From: Phytophthora quininea
Lineage: Eukaryota; Oomycota; Peronosporomycetes; Peronosporales; Peronosporaceae
DNA length: 64,000 nucleotides
Direction of reading: 5' to 3'
Assembly: GCA_011947345.1 (NCBI GenBank)
Contig: JAAVTG010000577.1
Coordinates: forward strand, 1 to 64,000
Shown here piece by piece: positions 42,028 through 51,872 of this stretch. A model generated the notes under the pieces. The model worked only from the letters and a program-made list of their open reading frames with translations, was not told the origin of the DNA and did not search any database. Position 1 is the first letter of the stretch. Each line of letters opens with the position of its first letter. The translations under genes were made by a program, and so were the position numbers.

Positions 42028-42821
42028 ATGTCGGACGCCAGGACCCCTTTGCCGTCGTCTTCTGCGGTGCTGCCCGGCTCGGAGCGGCCGGACTACCGCG
42101 GCAAGTGCCTCTACAAGACGGGCAAGTGCCTCAACGAGCGCGCGCTCAAGACCTCGGGCGCCGCGCACAACCTCTGCGACGAGCACCGCAACCGCCAGAA
42201 CCAGCACCAGCGCAAGCTCGACGCCAAGCACCGCCTAACCAAACGCGAGCGCCGCGTCGCTGCCAAGCCCACGCCAACGCCCAAGCAAGAGCGGTTCGCT
42301 CCGTACCCGGTCCAAACGGGGAGTAATACTAGCGCCAAAAATGTTGCTGCAGTCAAGGGCAAGGAGGTCATTGAGACGGAGCTGGCAGCCGTGCCGCTGC
42401 AGACGCCGCTGACGAGCGCAGGCCTCTTGGGTCTGGCCGCATCGGTCTCTACCAGGCAGACGGCTGCTCCACAGGTTCTGGCCTCAGCCAGCAGTGGACT
42501 CGTGTACGTCCCCCACAACCTCCGCAACTTCCGTACCCGTTCAGCATGCAGGACTTTGACGGCCTCGTCGTGCCACTGCCGTCCTGCTTCGAAGGCCAGG
42601 AGCGCGTCGAGTTCCGCCAACGAGTGTACCAAAAGGTGCTGGACTTTATCTCGGAGGAGTGCGTGCTGCGCTTCGGCGCCAAGGTCGAGCAACCAGTTGC
42701 TGCAGCAGACACAGAAGCGAAGCAGGCAACCAGCGAGGCCGATACTGCGATGGAAAGCGATATACACCAGGAAACGGAAACCAAGGCAAGTACAGAGACC
42801 CACAACGCGCGCCCTAGTTGA
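42028..42821 (+). CDS. Hypothetical protein with conserved Cys/His motif, one frame break
   Basis: About 264 codons. The N-terminal motif KCLYKTGKCLNERALK, GAAHNLCDEHRNRQNQHQRK and LDAKHR has spaced Cys and His residues that could bind a metal, and resembles a motif I associate with oomycete-specific proteins. A Pro/Lys-rich linker follows. Near 42511, in the run CCCCC, the frame shifts; the new frame gives PPQPPQLPYPFSMQDFDGLV and RVEFRQRVYQKVLDFISEEC and ends with a Glu/Thr-rich tail. Both halves look coding, so the break is probably a homopolymer error. Function unknown. TCCTCAG lies shortly before the ATG, so an upstream exon is possible. Confidence 0.55.
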
Positions 42822-42973
42822 CGTGTCGAAGCTAAGGACTGCGGCTGGAAGTCTCCACTACAAAAGCAACCAGTCGACGTAAAAGCTCATAAAATAATTG
42901 GTCGGTTGACAGCTAGCACGCATCTAGAGACTAACTTTTCCAGGAGATGATGCCGAGCACAAACTCCCCGTGC

Positions 42974-44381
42974 TTAAATCTCGACTTCCCGCTTGCCCTC
43001 TCGCACTTGGCTGTCGTCCAAACCGTCGAGACTGCTGAACGAGTACTTCTCGTCATTGTACGACATCTCGCTGTAGCAGTCACTCTCGCCACGTGCACGG
43101 ACCTGCTCGGCATACTCCGAGTCGGTAACCGAGTCGGCGATGGAATCGGCCATCGATGAGCGCCCGTCGTCCAGATCCATTCGTCGCTGCGGAAGCCGAG
43201 GACCCTGGGACGACTCGAACGAGTATTTGCCGCTGTCCAGGTCACTGATCGTGTCGCTGAAACTCACTCCGCCCATGGTGCTGCGGTCGACAGATGTGTC
43301 GTACTGCATCTCCTGCTTCATTCGCAGGTACTCGCCAAACACGTTCGGGGTGGCCGTGCAGCGAGAAGACACGTCTTGCTGGACGTACTCGTTGACTTTC
43401 GAGAAGCCGCCGATGCCGCCCACCACGGAGCTTGTGGAACGCGTTGCGAGTTGCGCGAGTTGTGCGAACTGTCCCCCAGCATGGCCGGCGAGTGCGACGA
43501 GTCCGCCAACATGCCGTCGAAGCTGCGTGGAGACTCGTCTGTTGGGACTCGCGACATCGAGTCGGTCGATGCTGCATTTGAGCGGTTCCCCTTGCCGTAG
43601 CGGTAGCCACCTGCATGCATGTTGCCTGCGCCAACGTAGTTGACCTTACTGGAGTCCAGAATATTATTGTACGGGCCTGCGAAGGTGTCGTCGCGTTTCG
43701 ACAGCCCGCGCAGCCGCTTGTCCGACATGACTCGGTTGCGACCAAAGTTCCCTGCTCCTGTAGCAGCAATGGTCTCTTGGCGGCGACGACGCATCTTGCG
43801 TCTCCGCATGCAAAGGATAAGGACGATGACGATGATGAGGATCGCTCCGAGACCAATGGCGCCATAAGTAATGAGGCTGGAGCTCAGTCCGCTTGTGGTG
43901 GCAGAGCTGGACGTGTCGGTGCTGGTGGCTGAGGACGACGAAGAGGTCGTGGAGGACACTTTGTCCTTGGAGGAGGTGGCTGTGGAGTTGGTGGAGGACG
44001 AAGACGTGGCCGACTTGGAGCTACCTGCGGCCGTCGTGCTCCACGAGTCGGCTATTAATTAGCAACACAGCAACAGAATCACGTCAGAGGAGCGAGCCCA
44101 GGGGATGCAGTTCCCATATCACAGGGCTACGTACAGCAGTCGTAGCGCACGCCCGTGAAGGGGCAAGTGTTTGTCGAGTTGTCCTTCTCCCAGCAAGTGT
44201 ACGAGCTGTCCAGCGCGTAGATGCAGGGCGGGCATTCGCCTGTGGTGGTGTTGCACGCGGTGCTGCCGTCCTTGAGGCAGGATGTCACGGAGCTGCAGAA
44301 GTCGCTGGTGTCGGACGCCGTCGTCATGCTAGCGAGGCTAAGCGCCACCACCGCTGCCAGTAGAGAGCGCCCGGCAGTCAT
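42974..44381 (-). CDS. Type I membrane protein with Cys-rich ectodomain
   Basis: About 441 codons in two exons. Exon 1 (44381-44135) has a signal peptide (MTAGRSLLAAVVALSLASMT) and a Cys-rich region with eight cysteines (DFCSSVTSC, CNTTTGECPPC, CPFTGVRYDC). Intron 44052-44134 (83 bp, GTACGT...TAATAG). Exon 2 gives a Ser/Thr-rich stalk, a single membrane span (ITYGAIGLGAILIIVIVLIL), a stop-transfer RRRKMRRRR and a long Ser/Asp-rich cytoplasmic tail. One break near 43434 (before SVVGGIGGFSKVNEY) joins the last frame, ending at the stop at 42974. The topology suggests a surface receptor or wall-linked protein; ligand unknown. It reads as single-pass with no kinase domain. Confidence 0.7.
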
Positions 44382-45520
44382 TTGCGCTTGCGCTCGTCTT
44401 GTCTTGTGCCGAAGTCATCTCCCACCACCGCAGAGGACTCGCCAAGGGGGGCCAGACGCGTCGCGCAACGCACTCTGCACCGCAGCTGTTTACTAGTAGC
44501 ACTCCGACTCCATATGGCAAAAAACACAACAAAACTCGCTCACATTGCAGCGGGCAAGTTGTCTTGGCATGGCAGTCACGATGGCATCGTCATGCAAGGC
44601 AAACCTTGGTGTCGTCGGCAATAATTCTCCCGATAACCATACCAGCCGCTGCAGTCACTGCCGCATGCCCAGTCTTATGCCTCCGCATAGAGCTGGTATC
44701 CGTTAGCTTCAAGAAGAGCGCAAAAGTGACCTGGTCGGCCGTAGAGACTGGACTCTTTTGCCCGACATGTGCTGCAAGGCAACACGACACGGAGGCCCAA
44801 GCCTCGCCCTTTATCTTCTCTGTGCTGTGTGGATATCGATCAGTGAGAACGACACCCCGAGGAAACAAACCCCAGCTTGTCCTGCTACTAGTTAAAGCTT
44901 CAGCCGACACCAAGAAGGCAAAGCTGTTCGTTTGCCTCGGTGTTTGGTCCGCCATTTTGATGGGCGGGGAGTAGACTACAGTTGTACGCACGTGAGCCCT
45001 CGTTACTCACGACCACCAAGTAGAGACGTTCGATGAGCCGGCAAGAACTCGTTACCAATGCTCAACTTCAGCGCTATACCGGCAGCGTTCTTTTCATCAG
45101 TCAAGACATCGATCGGGCAGATGCAGTTCGAGCTGCCTGGACGATTGCACGCGCGACGAAATATCCGCTCACCGAGAGCAAGAGCCATCCAGCAGCAAAA
45201 CCAGCGTCAAGGCTTTGGAAGCATTGCTAACACAACGAGCATGACGTTTGGGTGATGTCAGTGGCATCTTGCAAGATGTACAACGGGCGTGGGTCGACAA
45301 TTGCTCGCACCGCTTTTGTTGTGTCGTGGCCTTGGACGCAGCACGCTGCAGAGGACCCGCACCAGTAAAGACCTGCCAACACTAACGACACTTGCTTCCC
45401 AGTACAAGCGAAAGCGCTTCGCAGAATCGACCATGGCGCACGGCTCGTTGAGTGAGCAAGTGCAAGTGCTACCACTTCTTCTTGTTTCTTATGACTGTGT
45501 GTCTTCGCATGCTGCGCCGG
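44382..45520. other. Intergenic region, only weak open frames
   Basis: About 1.1 kb. A minus-strand frame (44590-44955, starting MADQTPRQTNSFAFLVSAEA) has moderate protein-like composition but no recognised family. Other frames near 45003-45475 are short and overlapping. No gene is called. Confidence 0.35.
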
Positions 45521-46987
45521 TCAATTTGGACTGCAGTCACTCCATGATATTATTTCCGTTGCAGTGCTTCCGTCGCTATCGACAAGATCCGATGCATTGG
45601 TTGTGCTCTGTGGGCTTGGAGACATATTCTCCTCTGCCTCCTCTTCTTCCTCCTCATCAAACCACTGAGAGACACTACGGACAACACCTTCTGCCTCGCG
45701 ACTCATATCGTTAGTGTCATCTCGAGATTCCCACTCCAATACACGTTCGTCGTCGTCGTCACTGCTACCATCAAACCATTGCGGCACATCGACAGTCGTA
45801 GCTGCGTCCTGGTTTACCTTGGGCGCCTCGACCCGATTGTCGATAGTAAAGTCAACGTGGTCACTTCTTGTGTCATTAATATCTAGTCGTGCGAGAATAC
45901 TAGCAACCGCTTCACTATGCTTGCCACCGACCGACTCGGTCAGATCACCTTCACTTGTCGTCTTAACTTGCCGTTTTGCCGCCTGCTCAAGAGCAAGTAG
46001 TGGGGTCCTTATCATTTCAGAAATGTTCGAGCACAAAAGGAATCTCCGCAGAGCACTGAGAGCTGTCGATAGCTGCAACGTTGGCCGATCGCCCACAGGA
46101 ACGAGCAGCTGCTCGAAAAGATCGATCAACTTTCCAGACACCACTGGCATGTCTTCCTCGCGCACTTGCACGTCGAAGAGCGCATTCTCGATAAACCAGG
46201 CAACCAGAACAAGTTCGCTCTCGTCGCATTGCTCTTTGTCCACGGAATGTGCCCGGATGGCAATCGCGAGCAAGCTCTCCACCATTTGACCGCAGTTGTC
46301 CTCCAGCGCCACCTTCTCCATCAGCAGCAAACACGTCTTGAGTGCTCGCAACGCACTATCCTCCTCAGTCGACGGCGCCGATAGAGCAGCGAGCTGATCT
46401 AATGTGTCAACGACGAGTGGACTGAGTATCTCCACCAGAGCGCCCATGTCGTGTCGGTGAGTCTCAAAGTAGTCAAAACCTGCACGTAGCACCAACAAAC
46501 ACATGTCGATCATGCGGATCACTCCACTCACGTTGTTGTATCCGTCGCTCAGCAATTGCAGAGCGGCGCCGCAGCACTCGAAGCATGTAGGGAAGAACTT
46601 GTGCGTCCATTGGCTGGCCTCCACCGCGTCGCAGTTTCGGAGGAAGTGCTCGTTCGTCAGGTGCGCCAGCAGAGAAAACTGTAGTGTCGACAGAGCTGTA
46701 AAGTCGAAACCAGGACCCTCAGTCGTGAAGACGTCGACGAGAGCAGCTACGCGCTGCAGGCAGATGGACTGCAATGACCCAGGCAGCTCGGAGAAAGACG
46801 ACGCGACGGCGGCAAGCGACTTGCCGGTGGGAGCGTCATGGAGAAGCTTCTCGAAGGCTGCAGCAGCAGATGTTTCGTTCCATTGCTGTGTCACGACGGA
46901 CTGCAGCACGTCCGAGACCGTGTCCTGGTCGGCATGCATGCCAAGAAATTTTAGCAATTGCAATTGCATTGTACAACGCGCGATCAT
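45521..46987 (-). CDS. Hypothetical helical protein with acidic C-terminus (488 aa)
   Basis: An intact single-exon frame from the ATG at 46987 (MIARCTMQLQLLKFLGMHAD). The first 370 residues are Leu/Ala-rich and all-helical in pattern, like an armadillo/HEAT-type solenoid (RMIDMCLLVLRAGFDYFETH, ALKTCLLLMEKVALEDNCGQ). The C-terminal 120 residues are disordered and acidic with two W-F-D-G/E motifs (VPQWFDGSSDDDDE and VSQWFDEEEEEEAEE). Repeated tryptophans in acid patches often serve as docking peptides; that is inference. An imperfect initiator-like TCACTCG lies upstream near 47070. No family was recognised. Confidence 0.65.
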   Translation of the reverse strand: MIARCTMQLQLLKFLGMHADQDTVSDVLQSVVTQQWNETSAAAAFEKLLHDAPTGKSLAAVASSFSELPGSLQSICLQRVAALVDVFTTEGPGFDFTALSTLQFSLLAHLTNEHFLRNCDAVEASQWTHKFFPTCFECCGAALQLLSDGYNNVSGVIRMIDMCLLVLRAGFDYFETHRHDMGALVEILSPLVVDTLDQLAALSAPSTEEDSALRALKTCLLLMEKVALEDNCGQMVESLLAIAIRAHSVDKEQCDESELVLVAWFIENALFDVQVREEDMPVVSGKLIDLFEQLLVPVGDRPTLQLSTALSALRRFLLCSNISEMIRTPLLALEQAAKRQVKTTSEGDLTESVGGKHSEAVASILARLDINDTRSDHVDFTIDNRVEAPKVNQDAATTVDVPQWFDGSSDDDDERVLEWESRDDTNDMSREAEGVVRSVSQWFDEEEEEEAEENMSPSPQSTTNASDLVDSDGSTATEIISWSDCSPN

Positions 46988-47438
46988 TTCGAGATGGGTA
47001 CAATTTCGATAAACATTCGACAAACAATAAGAAAAATAAGACTGTTTCGTATGTAAATATCTGAACGAGTGAATCTCCTGCTGCTACGAGAAAATAATGA
47101 GAGTAGGTTCGGAAACAACGACAAGGTGAACATTTCAAGTAGCGAGACAGTCTTCCCCGAAGAGTCTGCATCGTTGTCGTTTTCTTACGACAAGCAGAGC
47201 AGATAAAACCAAGATTATTTGAACAGATCTCAACGATTTCCTACATGATCTTGGATCCTCAAGTGAGAACGACCAGTCTCCTTCCAAACACAAGCGATCA
47301 CTGGAGGCGATTACGCTGTCAGACCCGCACAACAAGATAAATAAGCAATACATTTGTATATTTTGGGACTCTTACTCGAGCTCACTAGCGCAGGAATGAC
47401 AACATTGAAATACGTTGATTGCGAGTATAAAACCTAGG
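46988..47438. other. Intergenic region with a coding-like scrap
   Basis: From about 47221 to 47398 a plus-strand frame reads DLNDFLHDLGSSSENDQSPS, KHKRSLEAITLSDPHNKINK and a final SYSSSLAQE before TGA. The composition is protein-like but no start exists and upstream frames are broken. At 47106-47137 a 32-base stretch is about 84 percent identical to 41791-41822. Confidence 0.35.
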
Positions 47439-47860
47439 CTAGCTGGGCAAAGAAAGCTTCTTTCTCAGCTTTGAGGGAATTTTCGTCTCTCTGCTAGCAA
47501 AGAAAACATTCACGACACCGCGTATTACCACCAAAATAAGCACCGCCGCATCATCGGCTTCTTCGAATGGGTTCTTTTCTATCTTCTGCATGAGAGCAGC
47601 GTCGGCGTTCATCATGGAACTGGGGGGCTTTGGTCATCAGGATTAAACATGCACTCTTCGTCATTCAAATCGTCGTTGTCTTCCGTGTCTCGGTCCTTGG
47701 TAGTTCGCAAAAACCCCTTGCTAGTGTCCACGGGGACATCTACCAGGTCAACAGCGTTCAGCGATTTCATCGTCGAGAGTTTCTGCTCCGAAATCGAAGC
47801 AGCTTCACTGCTGGCGACGAAAGCATGGAAGCAATGATCAGGATGGAGGTGAGACGTATG
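47439..47860 (-). pseudogene. RXLR-dEER-type effector relic
   Basis: Three kinds of damage are visible. The expected start codon is ATA (47858-47860), followed by a signal-peptide-like RLTSILIIASM. The frame breaks near 47830, after which AFVASSEAASISEQKLSTMK continues as the end of a signal peptide and the mature N-terminus. The translocation motif reads GFLR instead of R-x-L-R, followed by an acidic TTKDRDTEDNDDLNDEE that has the dEER layout. A further break near 47620 leads to a C-terminal part ending at 47439. Lost start, frameshifts and altered motif together indicate a dead effector gene. It is described only; no functional claim is made. Confidence 0.65.
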
Positions 47861-48493
47861 GCGGGGGTCTTGGAGTTTTGTTAGTGTGATTGAAGGTAAA
47901 TTTACGAGCGAATTGGAACGACCCACAGACTCGTGGTTCTTGTGCTTACCTGTGGTGAGATGAATGTTCGGTAAAACCCATCCAAGGGTTTCAATGAGGC
48001 GGTGCAGAGCACTTTGGTGGTAAACCTCGATGCCGCAAATGATTTTTGTGGCAAAATGTTAAGCAGGAAGCTTTGCTTTGCCTGAGCTCGCCTTGCAGGA
48101 TCGTCACCGTCCAGCAAACCGCCTGAAATGCACCATCAAGAACAAGACAAGCACCAGGTCGTCGTAGTAATTCAGCGTAACCGGCCGTGGGGTGTCTCTC
48201 GCGGAGCTTTGTCATTTACCGGTATCGTATGTGGACATGCTGCTGTCATGGCGATGAACTCTCGCTTAGAGACACGTATATTGGTTTGTCCAATTGTCTA
48301 GCTCTTGAGCCGGTTGGCTGTCGTTCCAATCAACCTGGATTGCGTGTGCCGTGAGTGCTTTGCTATAGAGGTTGTTGTACTCCGGGCCCCAAAACCAACG
48401 CACCCTCCACTTCACCGTGCACGATTTGGTTAGCCCGGCGCAGAGTTGTCGGGAGTTACTAATTCAACTCGAGTCAAGCAACGATACCCGCTC
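47861..48493. other. Intergenic region with a possible minus-strand exon
   Basis: A minus-strand frame at about 48117-47952 (ARRAQAKQSFLLNILPQKSF, KVLCTASLKPLDGFYRTFIS) ends at a good donor, CACAG|GTAAGCAC. It could be an exon of an unrecognised gene, but no start or following exon was found. The rest shows nothing. Confidence 0.3.
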
Positions 48494-49308
48494 TTACCCC
48501 ACCGCTCTTTGCGCATTTCTGCTCTCCAACGTTAAGACCCGACTAATCGTGTTGGCCAACGAAGCGAGGTCGAGTACAATTCGGTCGTTCTGGTGACTAA
48601 CGAGTGCTGCAGGAATCCTGGTGTTGTGATAGAGCTTTCCCAATGGGAAGGAGATTGGAGGAACAGAATTCTCACAGCCAGCCCAGAGCTGCTCGCGTCG
48701 TTCAACAATATCGCCGTCGTTAGAACGTCGCAGCAGGTCGATACACTGGACTATACTTTCTTCATCGCACGGGATCTTGACGCCAATAACAATTTGGACT
48801 TCGGAATGCTGCATGTACATAAACAGCTTCTCGTTCAGCAGCAGGCATTCATCGCCGTACGCCACCTCAATCACTAGCCGTGGCAGCTCTTTTGGCTCGG
48901 CAGTACGCGGTGTCAAGGCCCCACTAGGCCTGCATCTGTGGTACGGAAGATCGAGAGTGCAATCCTGTTGACCGTACAGCGTTTCAGCCAGACCTCCAGC
49001 TTGGCACACCTGAGAACGAATTTGGTTCAGCACGTCCTCGTCACGACTGAGTGAGACTCTAAAGGAAACTCGTACAGCACAACACGACCCAAATCGTCCG
49101 CGATCAACTCGTAGGTCCAGTGTCCAAGTTCTCCCTCGTGTTCTTCCACCCAAGCGTCGAATTCATTGAGTGAGATCCGGTCGAAAACAACCATAGGTGG
49201 TAAACACTCGCCTAGAGCGAGACTGCAGCGCGCGCGCTCTCGTTCCTGCAGTTGTCGCTGCGTCCGTTCGCCGACGGATTCCGCCGTTGTTGCTGCTGTC
49301 AATGCCAT
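48494..49308 (-). CDS. Uma2-like (PD-(D/E)XK fold) oomycete family protein
   Basis: About 271 codons from the ATG at 49308 (MALTAATTAESVGERTQRQL). Layout as in Uma2-like proteins: PPMVVFDRISLNEFDAWVEE, WTYELIADDLGRVVLYEFPL then ESHS, a helix (NQIRSQVCQAGG), a strand with Asp (DCTLDLPYHRC), LPRLVIEVAYGDECLLLNEK with the E...K core, and QIVIGVKI. One break near 49055 separates the first frame (VVLYEFPLESHS) from the second (RDEDVLNQIRS). The gene at 12128-13028 is a paralogue. Uma2 proteins have a restriction-endonuclease-like fold and are mostly bacterial; whether this one cuts nucleic acid is unknown. The assignment rests on motif order only. Confidence 0.5.
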
Positions 49309-49479
49309 CGGTTAGTGCTATGCCTGCCGAATACTTCATGACGAAAGACATTCTTCAAATGCGATGGATACTTTTTCGCCAGGGTAATGCGATTTCATAA
49401 AAAGTCACCATCTTTCCAGTACACGTCCATCTTTTTCGTTGACAAAACAAATTGCTTTGACTCGCTTGAAGCTCAGAGT

Positions 49480-49486
49480 TCATTTT
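49480..49486 (+). promoter_or_regulatory. Oomycete initiator-like motif for the enoyl-CoA hydratase gene
   Basis: TCATTTT, an exact TCAYTYY match, with predicted transcript start at 49482, 24 bases before the ATG at 49506. Confidence 0.6.
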
Positions 49487-49505
49487 GACACGCTGGACCC
49501 CCAAT

Positions 49506-50302
49506 ATGTCGGATATTGTTGTGCGTCGCTCCGTGCATGCCGGTTGCATCTACGTGGCCGAGATGTGTCGCCCTCGGTCCAAGAACGCCTTTAATGACGC
49601 GCTGTACGAGCAATTGACCGCCGCACTGGTCGAGTTCGAGGCCGACCCGAAGCTCGTCGCGTTCGTGCTCACCGGTCACGGCGACTACTTCACCAGCGGC
49701 GCCGACGTCAAGGAGACGGCGGCCATTCTGGGCGACGGGTCGGTACGTCCGCCCTCCAAAGCCCGTCCAAGAAGTTCATGGACCAAATGATCGACTGCAA
49801 GAAGCTGCTGGTGGCGGCCGTCAACGGCCCCGCCATCGGCATCGGCGTCACGCTGCTCATGCACTGCGACATTGTGCTGGCAGCGCAGAGCGCCACGTTC
49901 TGGACGCCGTTCCTCCGTATCGGCGTCGTACCGGAGTTCGCTTCATCCTACACGTTCCCGCACTTGCTGGGGCCGACGGTTGCCGCCAACCTGGTGCTGC
50001 GGTCGAAAGTATTTACGGCCAAAGAAGCACTGGACGCCAAGATTGTGGGAGATCTGCTGCCGACCGATGGGTTCCTGGACAAGGTGCTGGAGGAGATGAC
50101 GGCGTTGGTCACTACCAAGTTTAACGCCAACAGTCTGCCGGTGTACAAGGCGCTGCTGAAACGCGAGCGCACTCCGAAGATCCGCGAGGCGCTGCACTAC
50201 GAGTTCGAACAACTTGATCGCCGTGCTGCGTCGGGTGAGTTCCTGGCTACCGTGCTGGAACTTAAGAAGCAATTCATGAACAAGAACAGCAGCAAGCTGT
50301 AA
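49506..50302 (+). CDS. Peroxisomal enoyl-CoA hydratase/isomerase
   Basis: About 265 codons. The crotonase fold is clear: VAEMCRPRSKNAFNDALYEQ, VLTGHGDYFTSGADVKE (oxyanion loop), VAAVNGPAIGIGVTLLMHCD and ATFWTPFLRIGVVPEFASSY, with the E/S pattern more like delta3,delta2-enoyl-CoA isomerases (ECI/PECI) than hydratases. The last residues are NSSKL, a canonical PTS1 peroxisomal signal, so the enzyme probably acts in peroxisomal beta-oxidation of unsaturated fatty acids. One base is lost in a G-run near 49738-49742, between LGDGS and SALQSPSKKFMDQM; both sides are well conserved, so a sequence error is likely. Its 3' end lies 72 bp from the convergent coiled-coil gene. Confidence 0.85.
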
Positions 50303-50373
50303 GGTGAGAATCGTTGGGGTTTCGAGTACGTGGCTGTGAATTCAAATAAAATGCGATGAGTACGCACAACGAA

Positions 50374-51795
50374 TCAATCTGCGAGAGCGATGATCCCGCT
50401 AGACTCGTAGCAATGAATGAGCTGCAGCTTCTTAAGCTCGCTGATCGCTCGGTTGCCTTCTTCGATGCTTGGACAGCTCTGTACACAGCAAACGATTCGT
50501 CAACAGAAGTGGTTGAAGAACACAACAAGGAGCACGCTACTTACGTTGAGGAATGCCTTCAGGTCGACAGTTTTCCGCGAGGCGGTGGTCACTCCCAAGT
50601 CACCTGTCGGTGCATCATTGCATAGTTGTTGGTACAGTCGCGTCATTAGCGTGCCGATGCCAGGCGATGGCGCTAGTGTACGCAACAGCGAGTGCAGCCG
50701 GACGCCGCTGGTATTGATCTGCGGAGTCAAGTCTTCCGCCAAACTTTGCAGCTGTCGAATGCAAACAATACAGGTAAGAGCACCACAAAATCAGGTTAAA
50801 TGCATAGTACTTACGTGTGCTGTTTGCTCGAGCACTTCTTGCTTCTCTTCTTCGTATTGAGCTTTGAGTGATTGCCGCTGTTGCAAACAAAAGACATTAG
50901 TCCCTCATAATTAAAAGTAGTTTAAGTTGCAGACACGTACGTCAATCTTCTCCGCGATCGCTTCCTGAGCCTCTTTCAACAGCACAATCTCCTGCTGCAG
51001 CTCCACGATCTCATTCTGCGCGCGCTCTTCCTCCAACCGCCGGCGTTCCTCCGCACTCTGCGCGTCATCCGGACTCTTCTCGCTCTCCTCTTTCTCCAAG
51101 GACGCAAACACATCCTGCAGTTGTCTGATCTCCGACGTAAACTCGTCCAGTTGCGCCTTCAGCTGCGCCGTTTCTTCCTCCATGTGCTGCTTCTTGTTGG
51201 CCTTCCGCTGCTCCTTCTCGTCTCGACGTCGTTTCGCTCGTTCAGCCTTCACCGCCCTCTCTTTAGCGATCTCCTGGTCCAGTGACTCGGTCTGGTCGTC
51301 CAGCTCCTTCAGCATCCGCGCGTACTCTTCCTGAATGTCCGTGTTGCGGCTTTTGACGAGGTCTCTGAACTACAATAATATTGCTATCAGCACTTCTTGC
51401 TTCGTAGTAGGTTAATAATTCGTCTTACTTTCTCTGAGCGCCGTCTTAGCTCCTTCTCCAGCCTGGTTTTCGTGATCTCCAGCCTCTCCGTGGCCTCCGT
51501 GCCTGCAGACACCAAGTAATGAGTCTTTTTTCTTTTTTCTCCGGTATTGGCAGTTTACCGCCCTCCCACCTTGCTCGTATAGCTCCTGGAACTTTTCTTC
51601 GTCTGTAGGAGCGTCTCGGTCCGAGTTAGCAGCCACCACGGCCAGTTTGGACGTCAATCGGGGCATCCCGGAGGCCGGAAGTGCCTGCTGCATGCGACTC
51701 ACATACTTGGCCAGCATCGCGTCCGTCGTGCGCAGCTTGTCGCTGCAGGCCGCCAGCTGCAGCACGCACTTGAGGAGCCCGCCATGCACGTCCAT
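50374..51795 (-). CDS. Coiled-coil protein, six exons
   Basis: About 367 residues (392 if the in-frame ATG at 51870 is used). Introns 51503-51569, 51370-51428, 50878-50940, 50752-50814 and 50479-50544 (59-67 bp, all GT-AG) join one continuous frame with no break. The N-terminus (MDVHGGLLKCVLQLAACSDK) is helical. From residue about 75 it becomes a long coiled coil with charged heptads (AKRRRDEKEQRKANKKQ, LEEERAQNEIVELQQEIVLL). The C-terminal part (RLHSLLRTLAPSPGIGTLMT) is again globular-helical. No family recognised; it could be a tether, centrosomal or flagellar protein. The intron density is unusual for this window. It is divergent from EMC8/9 with start codons 78 bp apart. Confidence 0.75.
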
Positions 51796-51872
51796 TATTG
51801 CGAAATACATATCTCTATAGGAACAGCTAACATATACTTTTACTCCATATAAGAACAACTTTAGATTCAATC

